Origin: Candidatus Iainarchaeum sp.
GTDB lineage: Archaea > Iainarchaeota > Iainarchaeia > Iainarchaeales > JAAZKV01
Reading direction: 5' to 3'
Length of the DNA: 13,535 nucleotides
Assembly: GCA_026397035.1 (NCBI GenBank)
Contig: JAPLVQ010000145.1
Span: forward strand, 1 to 13,535
Shown: piece after piece, positions 6,237-12,511 of the stretch
How the letters are laid out: the number at the start of each line of letters is the position of its first letter
Numbering within the stretch: position 1 is the first letter of the stretch
The notes under the pieces: model-generated
What the model was told of the DNA's origin: nothing
Seen by the model: the letters and a program-made list of their open reading frames with translations, nothing else
Databases searched by the model: none
Translations under genes and position numbers: made by a program

Positions 6237-7292
6237 TTATTTCCCCACCCATTCTCTTAATTTTCCAAGTAGTAGTGGTTTTTCTTCATGAAGCTCGTTA
6301 ATATCTTTGCATCCTGAAAGGAATGAAGTGATTATCATTTGTTTTTTCATTTCTCCAAAGAATTCTTTTACTCCAAGAGCGCCGTTTTTCTGCTGGGCTT
6401 TTAATACGGGCATCGCAGCGGCGGTCATATCTGCCCCAAGAGTTAATGCTTTTACTGCGTCGAGTCCGTTTCTTATTCCGCCCGAGCCGATAATTTTTTT
6501 TCCTGTTGATTGGAGAACGGTTTTTGTTTCAATTATTGAGACGGCTGTTGGTACCCCTATTTCCCTGAATGCTTCGCCGTAAGTCTCTTTGTGTCTGAGT
6601 GCATCTACTGCTACCCAGCTTGTCCCGCCTGCGCCTTGTACATCAATTGCTGCAACATTTGTTTGTTTTAATGCGAACGCTACATCAAATCCTATTCCGT
6701 GTCCTACTTCTTTTACATAAACCGGAATTTTTATTTTATCAGCTAAATTCGCTATTAGCGCAATTAGTCCGGAGAAGTCCGCGTCTCCTTCTGGTTGGAC
6801 TGACTCTTGAGCGGCGTTTAAATGGACCGCAAGCGCATCTACTTCGAGCGCGAGTAACGCTTCTTCTAGCTGTGCTGGGACATATTCTTTTAGTTGTGCT
6901 GCACCAATATTTCCTGCAAGGAAAATATCTGGAGCAACATCTCTTACATAGTAAGTATCCATTAGAGAGGGTTGTTTTAGCATTGCTCTAATACTTCCTA
7001 GTCCCATTCCTATTCCTTCTTCTTGGCATGCTTTAGCAATATCAAGGTTTACTTGTTTTGCTATTTGCGCTCCACCAGTAATAGCTGAAGCCATGAAAGG
7101 AAACGAAAACTTTTTTCCCAAGAATTCTGTACTCAAATCTATTTCGCGCATGTCTAGTTCGGGCAGGCATTTGTAATTGAGCTCAACGCACTCAAGGAGT
7201 GTTGTCTTGTCATGAAACGAAACGTCTTTCTTTGCGCAAAGAGCCAAGTGCTCTTTCTTGCGCTTCTCAATTGCTGATAATGCTGTAGTCAT
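6237..7292 (-). CDS. fni: Type 2 isopentenyl-diphosphate delta-isomerase (FMN-dependent)
   Basis: Interconverts isopentenyl and dimethylallyl diphosphate using reduced FMN and Mg, supplying the primer for prenyl-chain synthesis. The TIM-barrel motifs occur in order (351-residue numbering): RKKEHL 11-16, SAITGG 69-74, GLGSIR 97-102, HLNAAQE 157-163, QPEGD 166-170 (Mg/diphosphate side), KEVGHG 194-199, AGGTSW 221-226 and GSGGIRNG 269-276 (FMN phosphate). Length is typical. ATG 7292 is preferred over TTG 7307: it is 27 bases from the TATA box and the family N-terminus begins there. The upstream neighbour on this strand is a TraB-like gene. The promoter and first 13 codons are present a second time at 8071-8131. 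Confidence 0.95.
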   Translation of the reverse strand: MTTALSAIEKRKKEHLALCAKKDVSFHDKTTLLECVELNYKCLPELDMREIDLSTEFLGKKFSFPFMASAITGGAQIAKQVNLDIAKACQEEGIGMGLGSIRAMLKQPSLMDTYYVRDVAPDIFLAGNIGAAQLKEYVPAQLEEALLALEVDALAVHLNAAQESVQPEGDADFSGLIALIANLADKIKIPVYVKEVGHGIGFDVAFALKQTNVAAIDVQGAGGTSWVAVDALRHKETYGEAFREIGVPTAVSIIETKTVLQSTGKKIIGSGGIRNGLDAVKALTLGADMTAAAMPVLKAQQKNGALGVKEFFGEMKKQMIITSFLSGCKDINELHEEKPLLLGKLREWVGK

Positions 7293-7323
7293 AATTATCA
7301 CTTTCAACTTTAGAGTTTATAAA
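7263..7323 (-). repeat. Duplicated promoter + 5' coding segment of fni, copy 1 (61 bases)
   Basis: Aligned without gaps to 8071-8131: 55 of 61 bases identical by hand alignment, covering the TATA box, the untranslated spacer and the first codons of fni (MTTALSAIEK). This is the copy attached to the intact fni gene. Confidence 0.9.
7316..7323 (-). promoter_or_regulatory. TATA box of fni (copy 1)
   Basis: TTTATAAA is centred about 27 bases before ATG 7292, consistent with leaderless transcription. A GTGAT stretch just before the ATG could serve as a weak ribosome-binding site if the message has a leader. The same element recurs at 8124-8131. Confidence 0.55.
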
Positions 7324-7333
7324 CAAATCCCGG

Positions 7334-8050
7334 TTATATTAGTTGCCTTTTTATTCTTGGCTTGTCAAGCCCGAGCCGTTTGTTTATTTCTGCCCTTCGG
7401 GCGTTGCGGAGTAATTTCTGCCGTTCAGTGGCCTCTGTTTCCCAGGCAAGCATCTCTTTTCGCATCCATGGATTTGTGTGCCGTGCCCCGCTTAAAATTA
7501 TTTTCCTAGGCTGGAATTGATGTTCAATCCATGCTGCGTGCGCTTCCGCAACAATCACCATTTTTGGTTTAAGCGTTCGGATTCTTGCTGCCATAACTTT
7601 GTTTCTTCCTGCAGAAAACGCAAAGAATCCTGATTCGTCTGCTTTAATATGCGTCACTTTTGACTCTATAAGTCTCCTATATACTCCACTCGACTCGCCA
7701 TCTTTGGACCTTTCTTGAAGGCCGGAGTCAACAGATTTAACAACCCGCCCTGCCTTGCGGGCATATTCAGCTATTTCGTTATAGAAATTAAGGTTACGGA
7801 GAAGCAGTTCTTCATTGATTACAACTCCGCTTACAGCAGCAAAAAAAATGAACCCTTCCTTTAACTTGCTTTTTCTGTTAATTGGGGCTTCAACAAGAAT
7901 AAGGTCGCCTGGCTTTGTCTCGCGCAGAATAGCTTCTTTGGTAATACGCAAATTATTTTCAAGCATTGCCTTGATTTTAAAATCAGGTTGCTCTGTGAAA
8001 TCCTTCTGCAGCAGGTGATTTGCTTCACAAAGCACAAAATCTTTGTACAT
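7334..8050 (-). CDS. TraB/ChaN-like protein, paralog of the upstream gene (uncharacterised)
   Basis: A 238-residue protein, no family recognised with certainty. It aligns along its length with the protein at 8145-8858: KPGDLILVEAP versus KKGDLVLLESP, NLNFYNEIAEY...SVDSG versus NVNLYADLADF...SLDTG, and RNKVMAARI versus RDKVMKSRV. Aligned candidate functional residues are His12, Glu54, Arg149, His171 and His177. The pattern (His strand, Glu strand, Arg before a helix, C-terminal His strand) resembles TraB/TIKI/ChaN proteins, with the Gly of GxxH replaced. The C-terminus is a basic helix. ATG 8050 overlaps the TGA of the truncated fni frame upstream, so translation may be coupled; TTG 8053 is the alternative. 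Transcription would come from the duplicated fni promoter. Function unknown. Confidence 0.65.
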   Translation of the reverse strand: MYKDFVLCEANHLLQKDFTEQPDFKIKAMLENNLRITKEAILRETKPGDLILVEAPINRKSKLKEGFIFFAAVSGVVINEELLLRNLNFYNEIAEYARKAGRVVKSVDSGLQERSKDGESSGVYRRLIESKVTHIKADESGFFAFSAGRNKVMAARIRTLKPKMVIVAEAHAAWIEHQFQPRKIILSGARHTNPWMRKEMLAWETEATERQKLLRNARRAEINKRLGLDKPRIKRQLI

Positions 8051-8100
8051 CAAACCAGTCCTCTCTTTCTCTTCTCAATTGCGGATAATGCAACAGTCAT
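8050..8100 (-). pseudogene. 16-codon remnant of fni, now an upstream open frame of the TraB-like gene
   Basis: ATG 8100 opens MTVALSAIEKRKRGLV and stops at TGA (8050-8052). The first 13 residues nearly match the fni N-terminus MTTALSAIEKRKK; the frame then leaves fni and its stop overlaps the next ATG by one base (TGATG). It may act as a leader frame that couples translation to the downstream gene. Confidence 0.75.
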
Positions 8101-8131
8101 AATTATCACTTTCGACTTTAGATTTTATAAA
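8071..8131 (-). repeat. Duplicated promoter + 5' coding segment of fni, copy 2 (61 bases)
   Basis: Partner of 7263-7323, offset 808 bases, six mismatches. It contains the TATA box TTTATAAA (8124-8131), the same spacer to ATG 8100 and the fni-derived codons. Distance from the upstream gene's stop to the TATA box is similar in both copies (about 10 and 13 bases), as expected if a TraB-like gene plus the fni 5' end was duplicated in tandem. Confidence 0.9.
8124..8131 (-). promoter_or_regulatory. TATA box in the duplicated fni promoter (copy 2)
   Basis: TTTATAAA sits at the same distance from ATG 8100 as the fni TATA box does from ATG 7292. It probably drives the fni remnant and the TraB-like gene at 7334-8050. 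Confidence 0.5.
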
Positions 8132-8144
8132 AGTAAGTAACAGC

Positions 8145-8858
8145 TTACATTCTTTTCATTTTTCTTTGTTTTAGTCTTTTATTAATAAATTCTCTTCGTT
8201 CTTTGCGTAACATCCGTAGCTCTTCAAGCTGTTGATTGTATGCCTCAAATCGCAATTTTCTTGATAATGCACTCCCTTTGAGCGGTTTGCTCTGCCAGAC
8301 AGTTGTATTGTTTGGTATAGTATGCCCAAGCCAGATAATGTGCCTTGCTGCGGCAATAACTAATTTTGGATTGTGCTTTTTTACTCTAGATTTCATAACC
8401 TTGTCTCTATTAGCATGCATAAGTAACTCTGCTTCTAAAGAACTCTTGTCAGGATCTTTATGCCCTTTTTGGGCTGCGGTAAAGCTTGTATTGGGCAATT
8501 TTGCAAGTTTAGTATAAAACACCCCTGTATCTAAGGACCCTGTTTTGCGTCCGTGTGCTAGGCAAAAATCTGCCAAGTCGGCATAAAGATTAACATTTTT
8601 CAGCGCGATGCGAACACTTTCTATTGTGGTTGAATAGTTTTCAGCTGGAAAAAGCTTTTCAAGCTGTTCGCGGGTCATTCGCAAAGGAGACTCCAAGAGA
8701 ACCAGATCTCCTTTTTTTGTTTTGGATAATATTTGTTGTTCTCCAAATTGCCGTATTTTATCTAATTCTTGTTCCAGAAATCTCAAGCGTTCTGGGTGGT
8801 TTGTCACAAGAATATTTACAACATCCAAGTGGCTTACTTCTGCTAGGGTTAAGCGCAT
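8145..8858 (-). CDS. TraB/ChaN-like protein, second paralog (uncharacterised)
   Basis: A 237-residue homologue of the protein encoded at 7334-8050. Aligned candidate functional residues are His10 (LAEVSH), Glu56 (GDLVLLESP), Arg151 (NRDKVMKSR), His173 (LVIAAARH) and His179. The last 30 residues are strongly basic (RKERREFINKRLKQRKMKRM). No signal peptide or membrane segment is seen, so it is probably cytoplasmic. ATG 8858 is the start; no strong ribosome-binding site is present. It lies downstream of the duplicated prenyl-synthase tail and upstream of the duplicated fni promoter. Weak resemblance to TraB/TIKI/ChaN proteins is my inference from the His-Glu-Arg-His order; function unknown. Confidence 0.65.
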   Translation of the reverse strand: MRLTLAEVSHLDVVNILVTNHPERLRFLEQELDKIRQFGEQQILSKTKKGDLVLLESPLRMTREQLEKLFPAENYSTTIESVRIALKNVNLYADLADFCLAHGRKTGSLDTGVFYTKLAKLPNTSFTAAQKGHKDPDKSSLEAELLMHANRDKVMKSRVKKHNPKLVIAAARHIIWLGHTIPNNTTVWQSKPLKGSALSRKLRFEAYNQQLEELRMLRKERREFINKRLKQRKMKRM

Positions 8859-8896
8859 AAGTTCAGCTTCTTCAAATTTTCATGTTCACTAATTTC

Positions 8897-8989
8897 TCAA
8901 ATCTTCCTATCAACCAAATACTCGGCAAACTTTTTCAATAATTTTTTCGCATTGCTTTCTTTTAGAACTTTGTCTGCTTTTGCCCGCAC
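8897..8989 (-). pseudogene. Duplicated 3' end of the prenyl-diphosphate synthase gene
   Basis: The last 29 codons and stop region of the synthase gene appear a second time here, in frame and ending with its own stop (TGA instead of TAA). The deduced tail includes KKLLKKFAEYLVDRKI. It follows the membrane-protein gene's TAA in the same frame after a Glu and a possible GTG start (8989). Too short to fold alone; best read as a remnant. Confidence 0.85.
8899..8985. repeat. 87-bp perfect direct repeat, left copy
   Basis: Identical over all 87 bases to 9594-9680 (offset 695). It covers the 3' end of the prenyl synthase coding sequence. The flanks differ immediately on both sides. Confidence 0.97.
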
Positions 8990-8992
8990 TTC

Positions 8993-9538
8993 TTACTGAA
9001 CAATTGCCTTCTTTGGAGTTATAGTATAGTATATCAAAAACCCAACAACTGAAAAAATCATTGCTAGTATTATAAAGTATCCGAATTGTATTACTATTCC
9101 AAAAAGCAAAAAGGAAATTACATAACTAGATCCACTTGAATTGAAATTTTGTGTTAAAATAGCAAAGAATCCTGAAAATGAATTTTTCCAAATTTGATAA
9201 GCAATCAAAATCAATACATTATAAGCGAGTGTCAATATTGTTGAAATAAAAGCTATTTTTGCGCTTGATTTAAGGGCTTTATCCAAAGGCTTTTGAGTTG
9301 GATCTTTTCTTAAAATCAAGAAAGTCACAATCGCAATAACAACTCCCATAACTATTGATGCAATAATCAAGGGGTTAGTAGTCTTAGCTGCTGAAGAAAA
9401 AAACAAATTGGCATATACAATTGCATACGCTGGCTCAGGCAAGGAATATTTAATGACAAATTGAAAAGTAATGAAACTAATGAACCAAATTAAGACTGAT
9501 GCCCCTAAAATTTTCTTGTCTTTAAAACCAAATTGCAT
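8993..9538 (-). CDS. Small multi-pass membrane protein (unknown) inside the repeat-flanked cassette
   Basis: A 181-residue protein with hydrophobic segments at about 10-31, 57-77, 95-117 and 139-171 (long enough for one or two helices), joined by short loops; basic residues before segments 1 and 3 and at the C-terminus (TPKK) suggest an inside orientation there. No catalytic motif or known family is recognised. ATG 9538 is preferred; TTG 9547 would add three residues. It has its own TATA box at 9577-9586. It lies between two exact 87-bp copies of the prenyl-synthase tail, so it appears to be a later insertion into the isoprenoid cluster. Confidence 0.75.
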   Translation of the reverse strand: MQFGFKDKKILGASVLIWFISFITFQFVIKYSLPEPAYAIVYANLFFSSAAKTTNPLIIASIVMGVVIAIVTFLILRKDPTQKPLDKALKSSAKIAFISTILTLAYNVLILIAYQIWKNSFSGFFAILTQNFNSSGSSYVISFLLFGIVIQFGYFIILAMIFSVVGFLIYYTITPKKAIVQ

Positions 9539-9576
9539 ATTTATCAACTGTCTAAACTATTGAATAATCAAACTAG

Positions 9577-9586
9577 TATATATAAA
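9577..9586 (-). promoter_or_regulatory. TATA box of the membrane-protein gene
   Basis: TTTATATATA on the - strand, just past the prenyl-synthase stop codon and about 43 bases before ATG 9538. Predicted initiation near 9555 would give a leader of about 15-20 bases. Confidence 0.5.
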
Positions 9587-9591
9587 TTAGC

Positions 9592-10071
9592 TTAAATCTT
9601 CCTATCAACCAAATACTCGGCAAACTTTTTCAATAATTTTTTCGCATTGCTTTCTTTTAGAACTTTGTCTGCTTTTGCCCAAGCGCCTAAAACAAGTTCT
9701 TCGGCTTTTTTCTTTGAGTAAGCAATTCCATCATACTTGTTGATAATATCTAGAGCTTCCTGAATAACACCTGAATCAAGCGTGTGGGAGTCAAGTATTT
9801 CTATTAGTCTTTTTTTATCCTTAGCACTTGCTTTCTCAAGCGTTCGAATTATTATAAGTGTTCTTTTTCCTTCATGAATGTCTCCGCCTACACTTCCTTT
9901 TCCTTCTTTGAATTTATCTTCAGTTAATTCAAGTATATCATCTTGTATTTGAAATCCTACTCCAACGATTTGTCCAAAATCTCCTAGTGCTTCTAGTTGT
10001 TCTTTTGTTGCGTTTCCACTAATCGCCCCGAGCTGGCAGGCGAATCTTGTCAAGACTCCTGTTTTTGAGAG
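9592..10071 (-). CDS. Polyprenyl (geranylgeranyl/farnesyl) diphosphate synthase, C-terminal part after an in-frame TGA
   Basis: This continues the same reading frame as the upstream part after TGA 10072-10074, with no frameshift. It begins LSKTGVLTRFACQLGA, the conserved 'KTG.L...A..LGA' helix, and contains the second Asp-rich motif in GVGFQIQDDILEL. That motif ends in Glu instead of the usual Asp (DDxxE), a mild change. The remaining helices (IHEGKRTLIII and onward) match the family to the normal C-terminus. A separate start is unconvincing: the only candidate near the beginning is TTG 10053, with GGAG just 2 bases before it. The last 87 coding bases are the right copy of the direct repeat. 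It cannot work alone because the first Asp-rich motif is in the upstream part. Confidence 0.8.
   Translation of the reverse strand, partial: LSKTGVLTRFACQLGAISGNATKEQLEALGDFGQIVGVGFQIQDDILELTEDKFKEGKGSVGGDIHEGKRTLIIIRTLEKASAKDKKRLIEILDSHTLDSGVIQEALDIINKYDGIAYSKKKAEELVLGAWAKADKVLKESNAKKLLKKFAEYLVDRKI
9594..9680. repeat. 87-bp perfect direct repeat, right copy
   Basis: Identical to 8899-8985. This copy is the true 3' end of the prenyl synthase gene. The two copies bracket the membrane-protein gene. Confidence 0.97.
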
Positions 10072-11184
10072 TCACATGTTCAAGTATTGCGCTTCGTTTG
10101 GAGTAAATCCTCCGTGGTGCCATGCAATGTCCCATGCCTGGCCAGAACAAACGCGCAAAAGTTCTCGTATAAAGATATCATAAATTTGTAATCGTTTTTC
10201 ATCACCGAGTTTGAATTCGTCAGTAAGTATTTTTACCATCGGCCAGAAGTACATTATTGTCCCTGTATTTACTGCGGTATCCACGCCGTATACTTTGTGC
10301 GTGCAAAGCTTTCCTCTTCTTGCCTGCGAATCGTCCTCCACATCATCTTGCATGAGGGTGTTATGAACCACGATTCCATTTGCAATGTAAGAGTGGGTTT
10401 CTTCAACTTCAATATCATAAGTTTGAACCGGATTTGCTTCTTCAATAACTTCTCTTACTTCAACAAACCCCAATTGTGGGGCAGATATTTGTTTTATTTT
10501 TTGAAATTGTACATTATCTGTTTGTAAAGTTACTGTGTTTGCGCAAGCAGATTCCGTTATAACAAGCACATCTCCTTTTTTCAAATTTTTTATTCTAACC
10601 CATTTAAATCCTGCCCCAACACTTCCATTTTCTGGACAAGTTTTTCCAACAGTTAAGAAAGGATGCTCTTCAGTCGCACTCACTGTACGGTTGTTTGTTT
10701 TAACAGCGAGTACTTTTTTTACACCGTTGTCATGTTTGTGCATTACTCTTCTTTCTTTTAATCGCCCGTGCTTATCAACAGATAAAACATATTCCCCAAT
10801 TTGTACATCTTTCATTTTCTTTGGTGTTCCATTCGCCATCCAAACAATAGTGTTTTCCTCAACGCACCCATTGTGAATTATTTCTACCATTGGTGCTAGT
10901 TTCATTGCTTCTTCAAATTTTCCCCCAACGGCTTCTGCAACTAGGCAAGTCATTATCGGTCGGAATCTTTTTCCACCCCTATCAAGTAGTTCCCAAATTG
11001 GTTCGTTTACTCCTTTATTGTAAGCTTCTAAATCGAGTTCAAAAATAGTTTTTCCTAGTGCGCTTTCAATCCATTTTTTTGTTGAAGTGCGCGGGATGAA
11101 ATTTTCAATGTTTTTTTCTACTTCGGGAATTTTTGATTTTAAGAATTCTTTTATTTCCATTTTTGATTCTTTTTCAGAAACCAT
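10072..11184 (-). CDS. Polyprenyl (geranylgeranyl/farnesyl) diphosphate synthase, N-terminal part with a mini-intein, ending at an in-frame TGA
   Basis: Condenses IPP onto allylic diphosphates to make the C15/C20 chains of archaeal lipids. Residues 1-106 are N-extein, including DRGGKRFRP (69-76), the IPP-binding block. An intein fills 107-275. Residues 276-370 resume the enzyme with TLMQDDVEDDSQARRG, the first Asp-rich motif, and later the GQAWDIAWH block. Translation then meets TGA at 10072-10074 right after YLNM, where the family continues into a 'KTG' helix; the frame stays open on the far side to the normal C-terminus. Readings: a nonsense mutation, read-through or recoding, a two-piece enzyme, or one base error. 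ATG 11184 has GGGG 9 bases upstream; ATG 11160 is an alternative. The product length (C15 or C20) cannot be told. Confidence 0.88.
   Translation of the reverse strand: MVSEKESKMEIKEFLKSKIPEVEKNIENFIPRTSTKKWIESALGKTIFELDLEAYNKGVNEPIWELLDRGGKRFRPIMTCLVAEAVGGKFEEAMKLAPMVEIIHNGCVEENTIVWMANGTPKKMKDVQIGEYVLSVDKHGRLKERRVMHKHDNGVKKVLAVKTNNRTVSATEEHPFLTVGKTCPENGSVGAGFKWVRIKNLKKGDVLVITESACANTVTLQTDNVQFQKIKQISAPQLGFVEVREVIEEANPVQTYDIEVEETHSYIANGIVVHNTLMQDDVEDDSQARRGKLCTHKVYGVDTAVNTGTIMYFWPMVKILTDEFKLGDEKRLQIYDIFIRELLRVCSGQAWDIAWHHGGFTPNEAQYLNM
10360..10866 (-). other. Mini-intein (169 residues, no endonuclease) in the prenyl synthase
   Basis: Begins with Cys107 (CVEENTIVWM, block A), has a TxxH block B (SATEEHPFLTV), block F (VQTYDIEVEETHSYIAN) and block G (GIVVHN), followed by Thr276 as the +1 nucleophile. 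All residues needed for standard splicing are visible: Cys1, block B Thr/His, penultimate His, terminal Asn, Thr+1. At 169 residues it lacks LAGLIDADG motifs, so it is a splicing-only mini-intein. It interrupts the protein between HNG and TLMQDD, next to the first catalytic Asp-rich motif, a typical intein site at a conserved active centre. The enzyme should be inactive until splicing. Confidence 0.95.
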
Positions 11185-11311
11185 CTAATCATTCCCCTGT
11201 TTAAAGAATACTAAATCTATGTTTATTTAGGATTAAAAACATACCTGAAAGCAACTATGCTGGGGCTGACCTTAAGCCGCGCCTATTGAAATATATCCCT
11301 TTAGACAATTA

Positions 11312-11319
11312 TTTATAAG
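11312..11319 (+). promoter_or_regulatory. TATA box of the repeat protein gene
   Basis: TTTATAAG is 24-31 bases before ATG 11343, consistent with a leaderless mRNA. No usable ribosome-binding site is present (AAGGG directly abuts the ATG). Confidence 0.45.
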
Positions 11320-11342
11320 TGTGTATGAATTGATATTAAGGG

Positions 11343-12494
11343 ATGGCTTCACTTAAGCATTTGGGATTGCATCAAAGAGCTAAGGCACTTGTTCTGCTCA
11401 AAAATGGAAATTCTGTTGGGCAAACAGTTCAATTCTTGCAGCAACGTTACCACCCTACCGAGTCAATTGAGGAAGTCAAAAAAAGATACTTTCCCGCAAC
11501 AGGCTCTTTTGCTATTACAAAACTCGAACACGCGCCAAAAATTGAATTATTAGCCGCCCTAAATCGAATGAAAAATGAACGAGACAAGAATAAAAGGTTG
11601 GCACAGAGTCCAAAATCAATACTTGCTAATAGAGAAAGGATGTTAAAACGCAATCAAGATCCCGAATTTGCAAGAGCTAATAGGGAGCGAGGTAGACAAC
11701 TCATGACAGCACTCCACCAAAACCCAGAGTTCAGACGAAAGCACAAAGTACGCGGCAGTGAACACATGACAGCACTCCACCAAAACCCAGAATTTGAACG
11801 TGCAAATATAGAACGAATGAATAAACGTTTCCAAGACCCAGCATATGTAAAAAGGGATAGAGAACAAAAGTTAGAACGCTACAAAAATCCAGCGTACGCA
11901 AGAGCCCATAAAAGGAGAATGAGGCTGATTCATAAAACAGCCATGTATAAAAGAAATTTGCACGCTGGCGTTAAAAGATATTGGGCTGCTAATAGGTCGG
12001 CGCGCAGTATGCAAATGATTCTGCGTTATCAAGATCCTTTAGTGTTGGAAGCGCACAAAGAACGAATGAGGGAAGTATGTAAAACGCCTGCTTTTAGAAG
12101 AAAATTACTCGCTGGTGTTAGGAGGCGTTGGGAAATTTACAGGTCAAGCATCAACGAGGAAGCAGAAAAGAGAGGAATTATTCAGGGGGTGGTATATCAA
12201 AAAGATAGTTCTTCACACACTGGAAGCAGAAAAATAATAGTTCCTGCAACCTCAATAACTCCTTTAACAAATCTACTTGAGGGGGAAAAACAAATAATTA
12301 TTACTCAGGCAATCGGGGAATTGTCTGCTGAGGAAAGGATACTTGTGGCAGGGGTTTTTGGTTTTGCCCAGCAACAAATGGGAATAAGTCAAACTGCAAA
12401 ATGGCTGAACAAAACCCAAAAAGAAATAAAATCTATGCTTAAAGCTATTTTGGAAAAGCTATCACGAAATAAAAAACTCCAGCAATTAAGATAA
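11343..12494 (+). CDS. Repeat-rich basic protein, putative nucleic-acid binding (sigma-region-4-like C-terminus)
   Basis: A 383-residue protein whose family I do not recognise. Three parts are visible. Residues 8-50 look like a helix-turn-helix (ALVLLKNGNSVGQTVQFLQQ). Residues about 83-265 hold eight or nine degenerate units of roughly 17-21 residues built on [Q/K][D/N]P-x-[F/Y]-x-R-x-x-x-x-x-R-M, for example RNQDPEFARANRERG, LHQNPEFERANIERM and RYQDPLVLEAHKERM; these are very basic. Residues about 325-375 (LSAEERILVAGVFGF...GISQTAKWLNKTQKEIKS) resemble the helix-turn-helix of sigma region 4. A DNA- or RNA-binding role is likely. The unit repeats resemble the short repeated modules seen next to some homing nucleases, but no nuclease motif is visible. 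It lies between two intein-bearing genes. Confidence 0.75.
   Translation: MASLKHLGLHQRAKALVLLKNGNSVGQTVQFLQQRYHPTESIEEVKKRYFPATGSFAITKLEHAPKIELLAALNRMKNERDKNKRLAQSPKSILANRERMLKRNQDPEFARANRERGRQLMTALHQNPEFRRKHKVRGSEHMTALHQNPEFERANIERMNKRFQDPAYVKRDREQKLERYKNPAYARAHKRRMRLIHKTAMYKRNLHAGVKRYWAANRSARSMQMILRYQDPLVLEAHKERMREVCKTPAFRRKLLAGVRRRWEIYRSSINEEAEKRGIIQGVVYQKDSSSHTGSRKIIVPATSITPLTNLLEGEKQIIITQAIGELSAEERILVAGVFGFAQQQMGISQTAKWLNKTQKEIKSMLKAILEKLSRNKKLQQLR
11702..11791 (+). repeat. Near-identical internal DNA repeat in the repeat protein gene (27 bases, spaced 63)
   Basis: A 27-base stretch coding the end of a unit plus MTALHQNPE occurs at 11702-11728 and 11765-11791. The 63-base offset equals 21 codons, showing recent duplication of one protein unit; other units have diverged further. 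Confidence 0.85.
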
Positions 12495-12511
12495 AAGTAT
12501 CCACTTAAGTT

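Noticed and set aside
8899..9680. CRISPR array or transposon ends
   Set aside because: There are only two long direct copies, of coding origin, with no terminal inverted repeats, no transposase and no spacer periodicity.
10053..10071. Frameshift between the two synthase parts
   Set aside because: The distance from ATG 11184 to the downstream frame is a whole number of codons, so the break is a nonsense codon in the same frame.
10072..10074. Selenocysteine at the synthase TGA
   Set aside because: No Sec machinery or SECIS-like element is visible here, and selenocysteine has no known role in prenyl synthases; kept only as one of several options to test.
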